A stretch of DNA of 50,059 nucleotides from Rhizobium sp. Q54 (GCA_945870035.1 CAMBQQ010000018.1:1-50059), one strand, 5' to 3'; shown: positions 1 through 8,199, counted from the first letter of the stretch. Notes: generated by a model not told the origin, from the sequence alone. A program made the numbers and translations.

Positions 1-135
1 CTCTGCAAGGTCGAACCGCGCAATTACCTCGCCGACGTCATCACCAAAATCGTCAACGGCCATCCCAATAGCCAGATCGACGATCTGCTGCCTTGGGGCT
101 ATTCCGCCGCGCACGCCCTCAGGGACGTGGCCTGA
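1..135 (+). CDS. IS66 family transposase, C-terminal end (partial)
   Basis: Frame 1 is open from the first base to TGA at 133-135 and encodes 44 residues. They include NYLADVITKIVNGHPNSQ and IDDLLPWGY, the hallmark C-terminal segment of IS66-type (TnpC) DDE transposases. The rest of the gene lies to the left of the window. The stop codon is followed within 15 bp by the IS terminus (CGCTTAC). The element interrupts the primase gene that resumes at 149. Family assignment rests on recognising this conserved tail. Confidence 0.88.
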   Translation, partial: LCKVEPRNYLADVITKIVNGHPNSQIDDLLPWGYSAAHALRDVA

Positions 136-148
136 AAACATCGCTTAC
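1..148 (+). mobile_element. IS66-family insertion sequence, right end
   Basis: The sequence CGCTTAC at 142-148 is the conserved tip of IS66-family right inverted repeats (left ends begin GTAAGCG). It lies just after the transposase stop. IS66 elements make 8-bp target duplications, so bases 149-156 (gatgcaga) should be one copy; the other would be at the unseen left end. The primase reading frame resumes exactly after base 148, which independently marks the boundary. Confidence 0.82.
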
Positions 149-1762
149 GATGCAGACGGTGTCATCCAATATCAAGCCGTGCGACGCGAGATCGTCGCCG
201 ATGGCAAGCTCGTCAAGAAATATTTTCAGCAGCGCGTCGAGGGCAGCAAAACTATCAGCGGCGACGGCTGCATGAAGGGCGTCACCGCCCTGCCCTACAG
301 GCTGCCAGAGCTGCTGAAATCAAAGGGTACGGTGCTCATTGTCGAGGGTGAGAAATGTGCCGATGCCGCCGCGGCGCGCGGCCTGACTGCCACGACAAAC
401 CACGGTGGCGGTGGCAAATGGCCCGCCAGCCTCAATGAGCATTTCCGAAACCGCGATGTCGTGATCCTGCCCGACAACGACGCGACAGGGCTGAAGCATG
501 GGCATGCCGTTGCTCTCGCGCTGACGGACATCGCCAAGTCGATCCGCATCCTTGAGCTGCCTGACTTACCACCCAAGGGCGATATCGTAGATTGGCTCGA
601 CACGGGTGGCACCGTGGAGACGCTAAAAGCCCTGGCGAAGGCTGCACCTGCCTTTGACCCGGAAAAGCCGCTGGAGCTGCCACCGGCGACCGGTGAAGAG
701 GCATCTGTGGCTGGCGATCTGTTCGATCTCGTGCTGGCAGCCGATGTGAAGCCAGTCGACGTTCAGTGGCTCGTGCATGAAATGATGCCAGCGAAAGGCA
801 TGTGCGTGCTTTATGGCCCACCCGGCACTTATAAGTCTTTCGTGGCGCTCTACCTGTCGATGAAGATCGCCACCGGCCAGGAAGCATTCGGCCACCGCAC
901 CGCCCAGGGCAACTCCGTCTATGTGATGGCAGAAGGCGGCTCGGGCCTGCCCCAGAGGATCGCTGCCTATAAGGCGCGGCACGGCATGCCGGACGATACC
1001 CCGTTGCGCTTCCTGCGCTCGTCGCTCGACTTGCGCGGCTCAGCCGCCGACGCCGACAAGCTGATCAGGTCGATCCACGCGCTCGATTTCGCCCCCAACA
1101 TCATCACCATCGACACGCTCGGCAGGGCGTTCGGCGGCGGCGATGAAAACTCAAGCAAAGACTTTGGGGCTTTCATGGCGCAGGTGCAGCGGATCATCGA
1201 AGAGTTCGATTGCGTCGTGCTGCTGCTGCATCACAGCGGCAAGGATATCGACAGGGGCATGCGCGGTCACAGCAGCCTGCTCGGCTGGATCGATGGCGAA
1301 TATGAGGTAAGCAAACTGTCGAACGATGAAAGCCCCGACCGCATCGGTCAGTTGGTCGTCAAGAAGGTCAGAGACGGCGAGGACGGTGCGAAATACCAAT
1401 ATCGCCTTGATCGCATCGAGCTATCGAAGATTGACAGCAGCAAGACCAGCCTTGTCGTGGTGCCGATTGATCAGGACGACAAGCGCATCACCACACGCCG
1501 CATAAAGCCGGTCACCGGCAATGGCAGGTCGCTGCTCAATGCGTTGAGCAAGGCCATCGAAGAGGTCGGCGCACCGGTCGCATCGGGCCACATTCCGACC
1601 GGCGCGCGGTGCGTGACGAGAGATCAGTGGCGCTCCTACTTTTACCAAATGTCGCCCCAGGACGACGAGACCAAGCGCAAGACTTTCATGCGTACAGCGC
1701 AACAACTGAGCGATACTGGGCATGTATGCACTTGGGGCGAGTGGAGTTGGAAAACTCAATGA
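149..1762 (+). pseudogene. TOPRIM/AAA primase-helicase, 5' end removed by IS66
   Basis: This is the 3' remnant of an element-encoded replication protein. The frame is open from 149 through a possible GTG restart at 179 (527 aa). Numbering from that GTG, residues 51-60 carry the TOPRIM motif TVLIVEGEKC and residues 94-101 the matching VILPDND. An AAA/RepA-like domain follows with Walker A GPPGTYKS (213-220), Walker B IITIDTLGR and LLLHHSGKD. The C-terminus looks like a small winged-helix domain ending in WGEWSWKTQ. The primase zinc-binding and catalytic N-terminus expected upstream is absent because IS66 sits there. The protein family replicates phage satellites and integrative elements. The remnant may still make a helicase half from the GTG, but the full protein is lost unless the IS excises. 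Confidence 0.8.
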
Positions 1763-1785
1763 TATCAACGACAAAAAGGCCTTGC

Positions 1786-1992
1786 GGGACACTGGGACAT
1801 ATTAGCAATTACTAATGCACAAGTGGGACAATAGCGGGACACGGGCGGGACACTTTAGCAGCAGCTAAAACGTCAATGATAACAAGGTGATGATATGAAG
1901 CGGGACACCGGGACAAAAGCGGGACACGAGCGGGACACTGACCGGGACGAACGGGACACCCCCCTAAGAGGGTGTCCCGGTGTCCCGGTGTC
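1786..1992 (+). repeat. GGGACAC iteron-like array with terminal hairpin
   Basis: The hexamer or heptamer GGGACA(C) recurs in direct orientation at 1786, 1794, 1825, 1836, 1847, 1902, 1910, 1921, 1932, 1953, plus a GGGACGA variant at 1944. It then appears inverted (GTGTCCC) at 1972 and 1980, with a degenerate copy at 1988. The inverted copies form a perfect 10-bp stem (1952-1961 with 1970-1979) around an 8-nt loop. The array lies immediately downstream of the primase-helicase gene, as replication iterons do in P4-like satellites and iteron plasmids. A replication-origin role is inference; no initiator binding is shown. Confidence 0.6.
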
Positions 1993-2115
1993 GAGGCCTG
2001 CTGTCAGCACCGCTGAGAGCTGCACGGCGGGTCGAGGCTTTGGTCAACATCGATATGGTCTGAGCCATCGCAAGCGATGCAGTCAGATCAAGATGGACTT
2101 GGTCGAGGCTCGATC

Positions 2116-2271
2116 ATGAAACCGCGTCGAGCTTCAAAGCCGCGTCGCCATGACGAGCTATTCGGATTTGACCTTGTGTCCCACATCAGAGCGCAGCGTG
2201 TTCAATCTGCGGCTTGGGGCGGCGATATGGCGTTTGCCGCTGCCGAGACGTGCTGGGGGCGTTGGCGATGA
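2116..2271 (+). CDS. small hypothetical protein of the mobile element
   Basis: This 51-residue, basic protein starts MKPRRASKPRRHDELF. I do not recognise a family. Its stop overlaps the start of the next gene in an ATGA junction (2268-2271), the usual sign of translational coupling, and this is the main reason to think it is translated. An alternative in-frame start lies at 2077. No membrane segment or metal-binding motif is visible. Confidence 0.4.
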   Translation: MKPRRASKPRRHDELFGFDLVSHIRAQRVQSAAWGGDMAFAAAETCWGRWR

Positions 2272-2588
2272 CATTCCGCTCTGAGATGATCCGCGTCGAA
2301 CTGGGGCCGCAGACCAAGCCTGGCGTGTGGCAATTCACCGTGCCGTCACTCCGTACAGGCGGTAAATCGAGCCAGCCGCTGCTGGATGCCTGCCGGCTGA
2401 TTAAACGCATGGGCGGTGACCTGCACGTACCTGTAGGGCTGTTTAATGCGGGGGCCGACGAGCCGCGCCTGGTGGCGAAAAGTGTCGATGCTGGCGCTCG
2501 TCTCTCTGTATCAGAGCTAAAAGCCGGTAATGGGCCTAGTTTCGTTCCCTACAGGCAATTTGGTGGAGGCGATGATGTCGAGTTCTGA
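2268..2588 (+). CDS. hypothetical protein of the mobile element
   Basis: This 106-residue protein starts MTFRSEMIRVELGPQ and contains PLLDACRLIKRMGGD. The ATG at 2268 is chosen because it overlaps the previous stop (ATGA) and gives a cleaner N-terminus than the upstream alternative at 2214. It has no recognisable domain. The 3' end overlaps the start of the winged-helix gene by 17 bp. The three genes from 2116 to 3225 therefore form one overlapping transcription unit downstream of the iteron array. Confidence 0.6.
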   Translation: MTFRSEMIRVELGPQTKPGVWQFTVPSLRTGGKSSQPLLDACRLIKRMGGDLHVPVGLFNAGADEPRLVAKSVDAGARLSVSELKAGNGPSFVPYRQFGGGDDVEF

Positions 2589-3225
2589 CACAGTTGGCGA
2601 AAAACGACCGTTCTGCGTCGTGCCCATCAGGGCTATAAAGGATCGACGGCTGAAAATCAGCCACCTGCGTGTGCTAATGGCGCTGGGCTATTACGCCAAC
2701 CGAGCTGGTGTCTGCTGGCCAAGCTTCAAGACGCTGGATGATGACACCGGCATTGGTCAGAAGGACATGGCGCCACTGATCAGACACCTGATCACAACCG
2801 GCATGATGCGGATGCTGAAGGCAAACAACTATGACCAGAGGCGTGGTGCTTGGGGCTTCAGCAATCGATACCAATTGCTGTGGAATGGCGATGAGCCGGT
2901 GCCAAGCCATGAAGAGGTAAAGAGCGCCAACCTATTGCAAGCGTTAGCTGATCGCGATCAGGTCGAAGGATCGGGCAAGCCGGGGCCGGTGAAGTGGAAT
3001 GCAGCTATAGGCGCATGCGTTGCGGCCTATGTCCGGGGAATTGAGGCAGCAACCGCGGTGAACGTTCACCCACATGCAGCGCTCCGGGTTGCGGCCGAGA
3101 TGCTGGTCGAAGCTGGCATCTCAACGCATCAGGTCGAGGCCACCTCGTTCAAGGTCGCGAGGGAGATGGCGCTGTCAGGGCGAGGACTGCCATCACTTCA
3201 ACAGGTTAGCGTCAGTCTAATCTAG
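2572..3225 (+). CDS. winged-helix replication-type protein
   Basis: This 217-residue protein has an N-terminal segment (about residues 8-90) of the type FCVVPIRAIKDRRL, LRVLMALGYYANRAG, CWPSFKTLDDDTGI. This is the pattern of helix-turn-helix domain proteins of phage and plasmid replication modules, in which the CWPS motif leads into the recognition helices. The C-terminal half is helical and unassigned. The start is set at 2572 because GGAGG lies a few bases upstream; ATG at 2575 is equally possible. It overlaps the preceding gene. It probably binds element DNA as a replication initiator or regulator; the GGGACAC array is a candidate target (inference). Confidence 0.7.
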   Translation: MMSSSDTVGEKRPFCVVPIRAIKDRRLKISHLRVLMALGYYANRAGVCWPSFKTLDDDTGIGQKDMAPLIRHLITTGMMRMLKANNYDQRRGAWGFSNRYQLLWNGDEPVPSHEEVKSANLLQALADRDQVEGSGKPGPVKWNAAIGACVAAYVRGIEAATAVNVHPHAALRVAAEMLVEAGISTHQVEATSFKVAREMALSGRGLPSLQQVSVSLI

Positions 3226-3483
3226 ACTGTATATGACTCATACGTTCGGATGTCGCTACTACAGCGTGCTGCCCTGCCCTGTGTCGCCGTTACATTGCGC
3301 GCAAAACGCGATCCGCTGGCCCCAGGGAAAAGGGCCTTTGGGGGGGGCGCCCCCGTCGCCTACGTATGAGATGCCTCACGTAATATTTTTCCGACGAACC
3401 GGCCCAACGAGTTATCCATCACTTCGTATTCAATAGACCCATTTGTGTCTTGTATTTTTCTCCACTTATCGATAAGCTATGGC
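3226..3483. other. intergenic stretch with a GC palindrome
   Basis: No convincing gene is seen. A G-run followed by GGGGGCGCCCCC (about 3342-3354) can form a very stable short hairpin and may end transcription of the upstream replication genes, although no T-run follows it. The rest is A+T-richer than its surroundings. Confidence 0.35.
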
Positions 3484-3642
3484 ATGATGACGCAGCAGGT
3501 TATCTTCACCGCCAGTCTCGATCGTGAAATTGCGTCGGTCTATTTCTGCGATGATTCACTTCCCGACCAACGGGGTGACATCGCTGGTTACACAAAGCCG
3601 GCTGCCACTGCGACGCCGGTCAGGGTAAGATGGTTGGAGTAA
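3484..3642 (+). CDS. small hypothetical protein upstream of integrase
   Basis: A possible 52-residue product beginning MMTQQVIFTASLDREIAS and ending 3 bp before the next start. I do not recognise it, and no clear ribosome-binding site precedes 3484 or 3487. The only support is close spacing to the following gene on the same strand and plausible amino-acid composition. Confidence 0.3.
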   Translation: MMTQQVIFTASLDREIASVYFCDDSLPDQRGDIAGYTKPAATATPVRVRWLE

Positions 3643-3645
3643 GCG

Positions 3646-3828
3646 ATGGCACGGCGGCACGCTGTCATTACGCAAGCTGAGATCGCTCGCGCGATCCGCG
3701 CCGCCAAGCAGGAGGGCGCCGCCGAGGTCGAACTGCGGCCCGATGGCGGTATTTGTGTTAGAATGACGGCATCCTCGCCACTAATCACCGCCCGCCCCCT
3801 TGATCCGTCCCGGCCCATAGTTCTTTGA
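3646..3828 (+). CDS. small conserved protein preceding the integrase
   Basis: This 60-residue protein, MARRHAVITQAEIARAIRAA followed by VELRPDGGI, resembles short proteins often found directly 5' of tyrosine integrases in rhizobial islands: a helical ITQAEI... stretch and then a beta segment. GGAG lies 9 bp upstream. Its stop (3826-3828) lies just before the integrase start at 3837. Coupled translation with the integrase is likely. A role as an excisionase-like or regulatory partner is possible, but nothing in the sequence proves it. Confidence 0.65.
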   Translation: MARRHAVITQAEIARAIRAAKQEGAAEVELRPDGGICVRMTASSPLITARPLDPSRPIVL

Positions 3829-3836
3829 TCAGCACC

Positions 3837-4919
3837 ATGCCAAGACCGCGCCCACAGTACCTTCAAAAGCAAATCACCCGCCACGGCGCGGTGACGTGGT
3901 ATGTGCGCGTCGGCAGAGGTTCCAAAATACGTATCAGGGGCGACTACGGCTCCACTGACTTTTGGGCCGCATATCAGGCGGCGGTTTTGGGCAAGGACGT
4001 TCCGGTCAAAGCCACTGCCAGCACGGCAAGTCTCGCCTGGCTATTTGATCGCTATCGTGAAGCGTCGGCTTGGAAAGACCTGTCGCTTGCCACGCGCCGC
4101 CAACGCGAAAACATTATGAAAAAGGTCCTTGAGACGGCTGGTAACGAGCCGTACTCGTCGATCTCCGAGGCGACGGTTGCCTCTGGCCGGGATCGTCGCT
4201 CGGATACTCCGGCGGCGGGTAGGCATTTTGTCGATACGATGCGCGGCCTGTTTAAGTGGGCAAAGGGCGCTGGCAAAATAGCGGTCGATCCAGCAATTGG
4301 TGTCGCTTACCCAAAGAAGCGCAAGAGCCAGGGCTTTGTGCCTTGGGACGAAGCTGATGTGTCGCGCTATGAGGCGCGCTGGCCGCTTGGCACCAAGGAG
4401 CGGGTCTGGCTTGCGGTGCTGCTGTACACGGGCCTGCGGCGCGGCGATGCGGTGCGGCTTGGTCGCCAGCATGTCCGCGATGGTGTGGCGACGCTGCGCA
4501 CCGAGAAAAGCCAAGGCGAGGTTGAGGTCGCACTGCCGCTGTTGCCACCACTACTCGAGGCACTGGCCGCAGGGCCAACCAGTGACCTGGCATTCATCTG
4601 CGGGTCCACAGGCAAGCCCATGGCCAAGGAGAGCTTTGGCAATGCGTTCAGGGACGCCTGCAATGCGGCGGGCGTGTCTAAATCAGCCCACGGGGTCCGC
4701 AAAATCGCGGCTGCCCTTGCGGCGAGGAACGGTGCCACAGAGGCTCAGCTTGAGGCGTTGTTCGGCTGGCGGGATCGTCGGATCTCGTCGCTCTACACCC
4801 AATCGGCAGATCGCCGCCGGATGTCGAGCGACGCGATTGGCAAGCTATTGAACGAAAACCGAACATCTATGCTACCACCTAGTGGGTCGGTGGTAGCAGA
4901 ACAGCGAAAAACAAAGTAA
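3837..4919 (+). CDS. int: tyrosine recombinase / island integrase
   Basis: This 360-residue site-specific recombinase shows the catalytic set of phage-type integrases: Arg in YTGLRRGD, Lys in RTEKSQ, HGVRK (His-x-x-Arg), GWRDRR and the nucleophile Tyr in SLYTQSA. The N-terminal part (about residues 45-140) is a core-binding SAM-like domain, and the first 40 residues are the arm/AP2-like region. ATG at 3837 is preferred over TTG at 3825. The gene ends 22 bp from the 3' end of tRNA-Asp, so the enzyme most likely inserted this element into that tRNA gene. A perfect 9-bp inverted repeat lies inside its last codons (4871-4897). Confidence 0.9.
   Translation: MPRPRPQYLQKQITRHGAVTWYVRVGRGSKIRIRGDYGSTDFWAAYQAAVLGKDVPVKATASTASLAWLFDRYREASAWKDLSLATRRQRENIMKKVLETAGNEPYSSISEATVASGRDRRSDTPAAGRHFVDTMRGLFKWAKGAGKIAVDPAIGVAYPKKRKSQGFVPWDEADVSRYEARWPLGTKERVWLAVLLYTGLRRGDAVRLGRQHVRDGVATLRTEKSQGEVEVALPLLPPLLEALAAGPTSDLAFICGSTGKPMAKESFGNAFRDACNAAGVSKSAHGVRKIAAALAARNGATEAQLEALFGWRDRRISSLYTQSADRRRMSSDAIGKLLNENRTSMLPPSGSVVAEQRKTK
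4871..4897. repeat. 9-bp inverted repeat at the integrase 3' end
   Basis: GCTACCACC (4871-4879) and GGTGGTAGC (4889-4897) pair perfectly around a 9-nt spacer, within the last codons of int and about 45 bp from the tRNA-Asp end. No T-run follows, so it is a poor terminator. It could be a recombinase arm or accessory site; that is inference from position. Confidence 0.4.
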
Positions 4920-4941
4920 TTTTAATCACTTAATTTAACGC

Positions 4942-5018
4942 TGGCGGGAGCGACGGGACTCGAACCCGCGACCTCTGCCGTGACAGGGCAGCGCTCTAAC
5001 CAACTGAGCTACGCCCCC
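4942..5018 (-). tRNA. tRNA-Asp (GTC)
   Basis: The minus strand folds as a full cloverleaf of 77 nt: acceptor GGGGGCG paired with CGCTCCC, D-arm GCTC/GAGC, anticodon stem CTGCC/GGCAG with loop CTGTCAC (anticodon GTC), T-arm GCGGGTTCGAACCCGT with the usual TTCGAAC loop, and a genome-encoded CCA (4942-4944). Its 3' end faces the integrase, as expected for an attachment site in which the tRNA 3' half is restored by the element. Confidence 0.96.
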
Positions 5019-5205
5019 GCGGGCGTCGGATCGAGATAGAGGGGCCCCCACCTCAAGTCAAGGCGAACCATCGCCTTGCGGCCATAATTGCAGAAATGCC
5101 TTATTTACCGACAAGAATCGATGGTCAGACCGCACCCGAATCGTCTATGCGGACATGGCGTTTGGCGCTTCGCCAAACCTGCGGATCAAGAGGAGGGTCC
5201 CCCTG

Positions 5206-5511
5206 ATGGCGACACCAGCAAAAGCCCCGGCAGCACCAACGGTCACTTTGAAACATCTCGCCGCCGCGCTCGCGGAATCGCACGAGATGTCGAAAAAGCA
5301 AGCTGAAGCGGTACTCGGCGATTTCGTCGGTAATATCGTCAAGCATTTGAAGAAGGGCGAGCGTATCCGCATCGGCGGCCTCGGTATCCTTCAGGTGCGC
5401 AAGCGCGCCGCCCGTATCGGCCGCAACCCCGCGACCGGCGAGCAGATCCAGATCAAGGCGAGCAAGAAAGTCGCTTTCCGCGCTTCCAAGGAACTCAAGG
5501 AAGCGGTCTGA
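5206..5511 (+). CDS. hupB: HU family DNA-binding protein
   Basis: This 101-residue histone-like protein bends and compacts DNA. It has the HU fold: an N-terminal helical dimerisation region (LAAALAESHEMSKKQAEAVL), then beta strands GERIRIGGLGILQVRKRAARIGRNPATGE in two parts, and the conserved arm ending near RNPATGEQIQI. The start at 5206 is set by a GAGGAGG about 10 bp upstream; an upstream in-frame ATG at 5155 would add 17 residues unlike HU. In most relatives HU follows lon; here it is on the opposite strand and about 2.9 kb away. A strong terminator follows. Confidence 0.92.
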   Translation: MATPAKAPAAPTVTLKHLAAALAESHEMSKKQAEAVLGDFVGNIVKHLKKGERIRIGGLGILQVRKRAARIGRNPATGEQIQIKASKKVAFRASKELKEAV

Positions 5512-5547
5512 TCTGATTTCAGTCGGGCTGGACTCTCCGGCACAATC

Positions 5548-5589
5548 AACGGCAAGCCTGAAGCATCATGCTTCTCGCTTGCCGTTTTT
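5548..5589 (+). terminator. Rho-independent terminator after hupB
   Basis: A 10-bp perfect stem (AACGGCAAGC 5548-5557 with GCTTGCCGTT 5577-5586) encloses an inner 7-bp hairpin (GAAGCAT/ATGCTTC) and runs into TTTTT. It ends the hupB transcript just before pepT. Confidence 0.88.
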
Positions 5590-5629
5590 GTTTCACCGTC
5601 CGATCGTCCTCGTATGAAACGGTAGAGTG

Positions 5630-6877
5630 ATGCCCCTCACCTTCGACTACACCGTTCTTGAGCGCTTTTTGCGCTATGTCGTCATCGACACGCAGTCCAA
5701 TGCGGAATCGCCCACCTGCCCATCCACCGCGAAGCAAATGGACCTCGGCCGCTTGCTGGTCGCCGAACTGCGCGACATCGGCCTCAGCGACGCCGCTATG
5801 GACGAGAACGGCTATGTCTACGCGACGCTCCAGGGCAACACCGACAAGGCCGTGCCGGTGATCTGCTTCTGCTCGCACATGGACACCTCGCCGGATTGTT
5901 CCGGCGCGAACGTCAGGCCGCAGCTCTGGCGCAACTATCAGGGCGGCGACATCACGCTGCCCGGCGACCCCACGCAAGTTATCCGCGCCGCCGAGCATCC
6001 GGCACTGCGCCAACAGACCGGAAACGACATCGTCACCTCGGACGGCACGACGCTTTTGGGTGCCGACAACAAAGCGGGCCTTGCCGAAATCGTCGATGCC
6101 ATGCGATTCCTCGTCAAGAACCCACAGATCAAGCACGGCACCATCAAGGTGCTGTTCACGCCCGATGAAGAGATCGGCCGCGGCGTCGACAGAGCCGATC
6201 TCAAGCGCCTCGCCGCCGATTTCGCCTACACGATCGACGGCGAGAGCGCCGGTCAAATCGAGGACGAGACCTTCTCGGCCGATGGCGCGACCGTCACAAT
6301 CGACGGCGTTTCCGCCCATCCCGGCTTCGCCAAGGGCAAGATGGAAAACGCCATCAAGATCGCGGCCCGCATCATCGATGCGCTGCCGAAAGACACCTGC
6401 ACGCCGGAGACGACCGAGGGCAAGGAAGGCTTCCTGCATCCGCACGGCGTCACGGCGCAACTCGGCCAGGCGACGCTGAAGTTCATCGTCCGCGATTTCA
6501 CCGAACAGGGATTGCGCGACAAGGCGGCGCTGCTCGAGCAGACGGTCAAGGACGTGCTGCGCGATTTCCCGCGCTCGGCCTACCGGCTCGAGATCAAGCC
6601 GCAATACCGCAACATGAAAGAGGTGCTCGATCAGCACCCGGCCATCGTCGACAACGCCATGGAAGCGGTGCGCCGCGCCGGCCTTGAGCCGGTGACCGGC
6701 AGCATTCGCGGCGGCACCGACGGCTCAAGGCTGTCCTTCATGGGCCTGCCCTGCCCCAACATCTTCGCCGGCGAGCACGCTTTTCACTCGACGCTGGAAT
6801 GGGTCTCGGTGCAGGACATGGAAGCCGCGGTGCGCACCATCGTGCATCTGGCGATGGTGTGGGAAGAACGCGTTTAG
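5630..6877 (+). CDS. pepT: peptidase T (tripeptide aminopeptidase)
   Basis: This 415-residue M20B zinc metallopeptidase removes the N-terminal residue from tripeptides in the cytoplasm. The di-zinc motifs are in order: HMDTSPD (about residue 83), GADNKAGLAEI (bridging Asp), DEEIGRGVD (catalytic Glu), IDGESAGQIEDETF, and the C-terminal His in GEHAFHSTLEW. The dimerisation insert with GVSAHPG is also present. Length fits the E. coli enzyme (about 408 aa). ATG at 5630 is used; GTG at 5627 adds one residue. The gene stands alone after the hupB terminator. Confidence 0.93.
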   Translation: MPLTFDYTVLERFLRYVVIDTQSNAESPTCPSTAKQMDLGRLLVAELRDIGLSDAAMDENGYVYATLQGNTDKAVPVICFCSHMDTSPDCSGANVRPQLWRNYQGGDITLPGDPTQVIRAAEHPALRQQTGNDIVTSDGTTLLGADNKAGLAEIVDAMRFLVKNPQIKHGTIKVLFTPDEEIGRGVDRADLKRLAADFAYTIDGESAGQIEDETFSADGATVTIDGVSAHPGFAKGKMENAIKIAARIIDALPKDTCTPETTEGKEGFLHPHGVTAQLGQATLKFIVRDFTEQGLRDKAALLEQTVKDVLRDFPRSAYRLEIKPQYRNMKEVLDQHPAIVDNAMEAVRRAGLEPVTGSIRGGTDGSRLSFMGLPCPNIFAGEHAFHSTLEWVSVQDMEAAVRTIVHLAMVWEERV

Positions 6878-6935
6878 GAGCGTTTCCAGGCGAAGTGGGA
6901 ACCGGTTCGCCGTCCGGAAACGCGACCAATCAAAA

Positions 6936-8135
6936 CTACACATACCCCGTCGAGCCGTCCGGGCGGATCGGCACCTTGCGTTCCCAGTGCACATAGGCGT
7001 CGCGCGACAGCACATCCATGTCCATCTCGACGCCCCAGCCGGGCCGTTCCGGCCGCAGTTCGAGATAGCCGTCCTTCGGCAGATACGGATCCTTGACGTA
7101 CCAGGCCCCCGCCGACGTTTCCGATTTCGGCGTCGCATTGCCGCCGGCATCGAAGACGTAATTCGGCCCGTGCGGCAGCCTATATTCGAGAATGCGGAAA
7201 TTGGTTTGCGCCGCGCTGAAATGCAGGTTGATCGCGGTCGCCAACGGCCCCATCGGATTATGCGGCGCGATGCTGACGAAATGCGCCGACGCGATCGCCG
7301 CGATCTTCATCATCTCCGACAGGCCGCCGACGACGCAGATGTCGGGCTGGATGATGTCGCAGCCTTTCAGTTGCAAGAGGCGCAGCACCTCGAAGCGATT
7401 GTACAGCGATTCCCCCGTCGCCAAGGTGCAGTTCAGTCCGCGCTTGAGTTCACCCCAGGCCTCGAAGTGCTCCGGCCGCATCGGCTCCTCAAAGAACAAC
7501 GGATCGTAAGGCGCCAGCGCATTGCCGAGCTGCATGGCCTGTGACACTTCGAAGATCTTGGCATGCGCGTCGAAGGCGATCTCGTAGTCGGCGCGCACGG
7601 TCTCACGCAAGGTGCGGAAATACTCGGCGCTGGTGCGCACCACCTCGCCCCAGCGGTTGGCGTGCATGTCGATGCGGTACGGGCTCAGCTTGAACGCGGT
7701 GATGCCCCACTCGGCTTGCAGCGCGTCCATCTGGTCGCGCGCCGCCGCCGGATCGGGCGCGGTGTAGAGCCCGGCATAGACGCGGACGCGGTCGCGCACA
7801 TTCCCGCCGAGCAACTGATACACCGGCACGCCGGCGGCCTTCGCAGCGATGTCCCATAGGCAATGATCGATCGCCGATATGGCGGCGAGCCCCAGCGCGC
7901 CGGGCGGAAAGCGGCATTGCTGGATCAGCATGTGATTGATGAATTCGATGCGGCGCGGGTCCTTGCCGCGGATGAACTCGAATAGGTAGTCGAGGATCGG
8001 CGGCAAAGCCTTGTCGGGACCGTGGTTGTAACACTCACCCCAGCCGGTCAGGCCATCATCGGTGTCGATGGCGACGACGACGCGCGGCCGCTCCTTGTCG
8101 TGGGTCATGAAGGCGCGCAGACGGTCGATCTTCAT
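6936..8135 (-). CDS. mandelate racemase/galactonate dehydratase family enzyme
   Basis: This 399-residue enolase-superfamily enzyme probably dehydrates a sugar acid. An N-terminal capping domain (residues 1-115) precedes a TIM barrel. Putative Mg ligands are D189 in FDAHAKIF, a Glu in FFEEP (216-217) and E242 in TGES; catalytic His candidates are H191 (the D-x-H pair) and H292 in APHNPMGP. That His pair resembles the D-galactonate/D-mannonate dehydratase groups more than muconate-lactonising enzymes. The exact substrate cannot be told. No sugar transporter or regulator sits beside it; the neighbours are pepT and tRNA-Val. Confidence 0.85.
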   Translation of the reverse strand: MKIDRLRAFMTHDKERPRVVVAIDTDDGLTGWGECYNHGPDKALPPILDYLFEFIRGKDPRRIEFINHMLIQQCRFPPGALGLAAISAIDHCLWDIAAKAAGVPVYQLLGGNVRDRVRVYAGLYTAPDPAAARDQMDALQAEWGITAFKLSPYRIDMHANRWGEVVRTSAEYFRTLRETVRADYEIAFDAHAKIFEVSQAMQLGNALAPYDPLFFEEPMRPEHFEAWGELKRGLNCTLATGESLYNRFEVLRLLQLKGCDIIQPDICVVGGLSEMMKIAAIASAHFVSIAPHNPMGPLATAINLHFSAAQTNFRILEYRLPHGPNYVFDAGGNATPKSETSAGAWYVKDPYLPKDGYLELRPERPGWGVEMDMDVLSRDAYVHWERKVPIRPDGSTGYV

Positions 8136-8199
8136 GGGCGCGCCCCGGCGAGGAACTAGGATGGCTCGCCATCCGAAGCTCGCGCCAGCGAGCGAAGGA

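Noticed and set aside
1895..2119. A 74-codon frame over the GGGACAC array
   Set aside because: Its peptide merely translates the repeats (RDT, GHERDT), has no ribosome-binding site of note and is interrupted by the hairpin; the repeats explain it better.
3233..3436. A 67-codon frame after the winged-helix gene
   Set aside because: No recognisable features, no good start context, and it spans a G/C palindrome.
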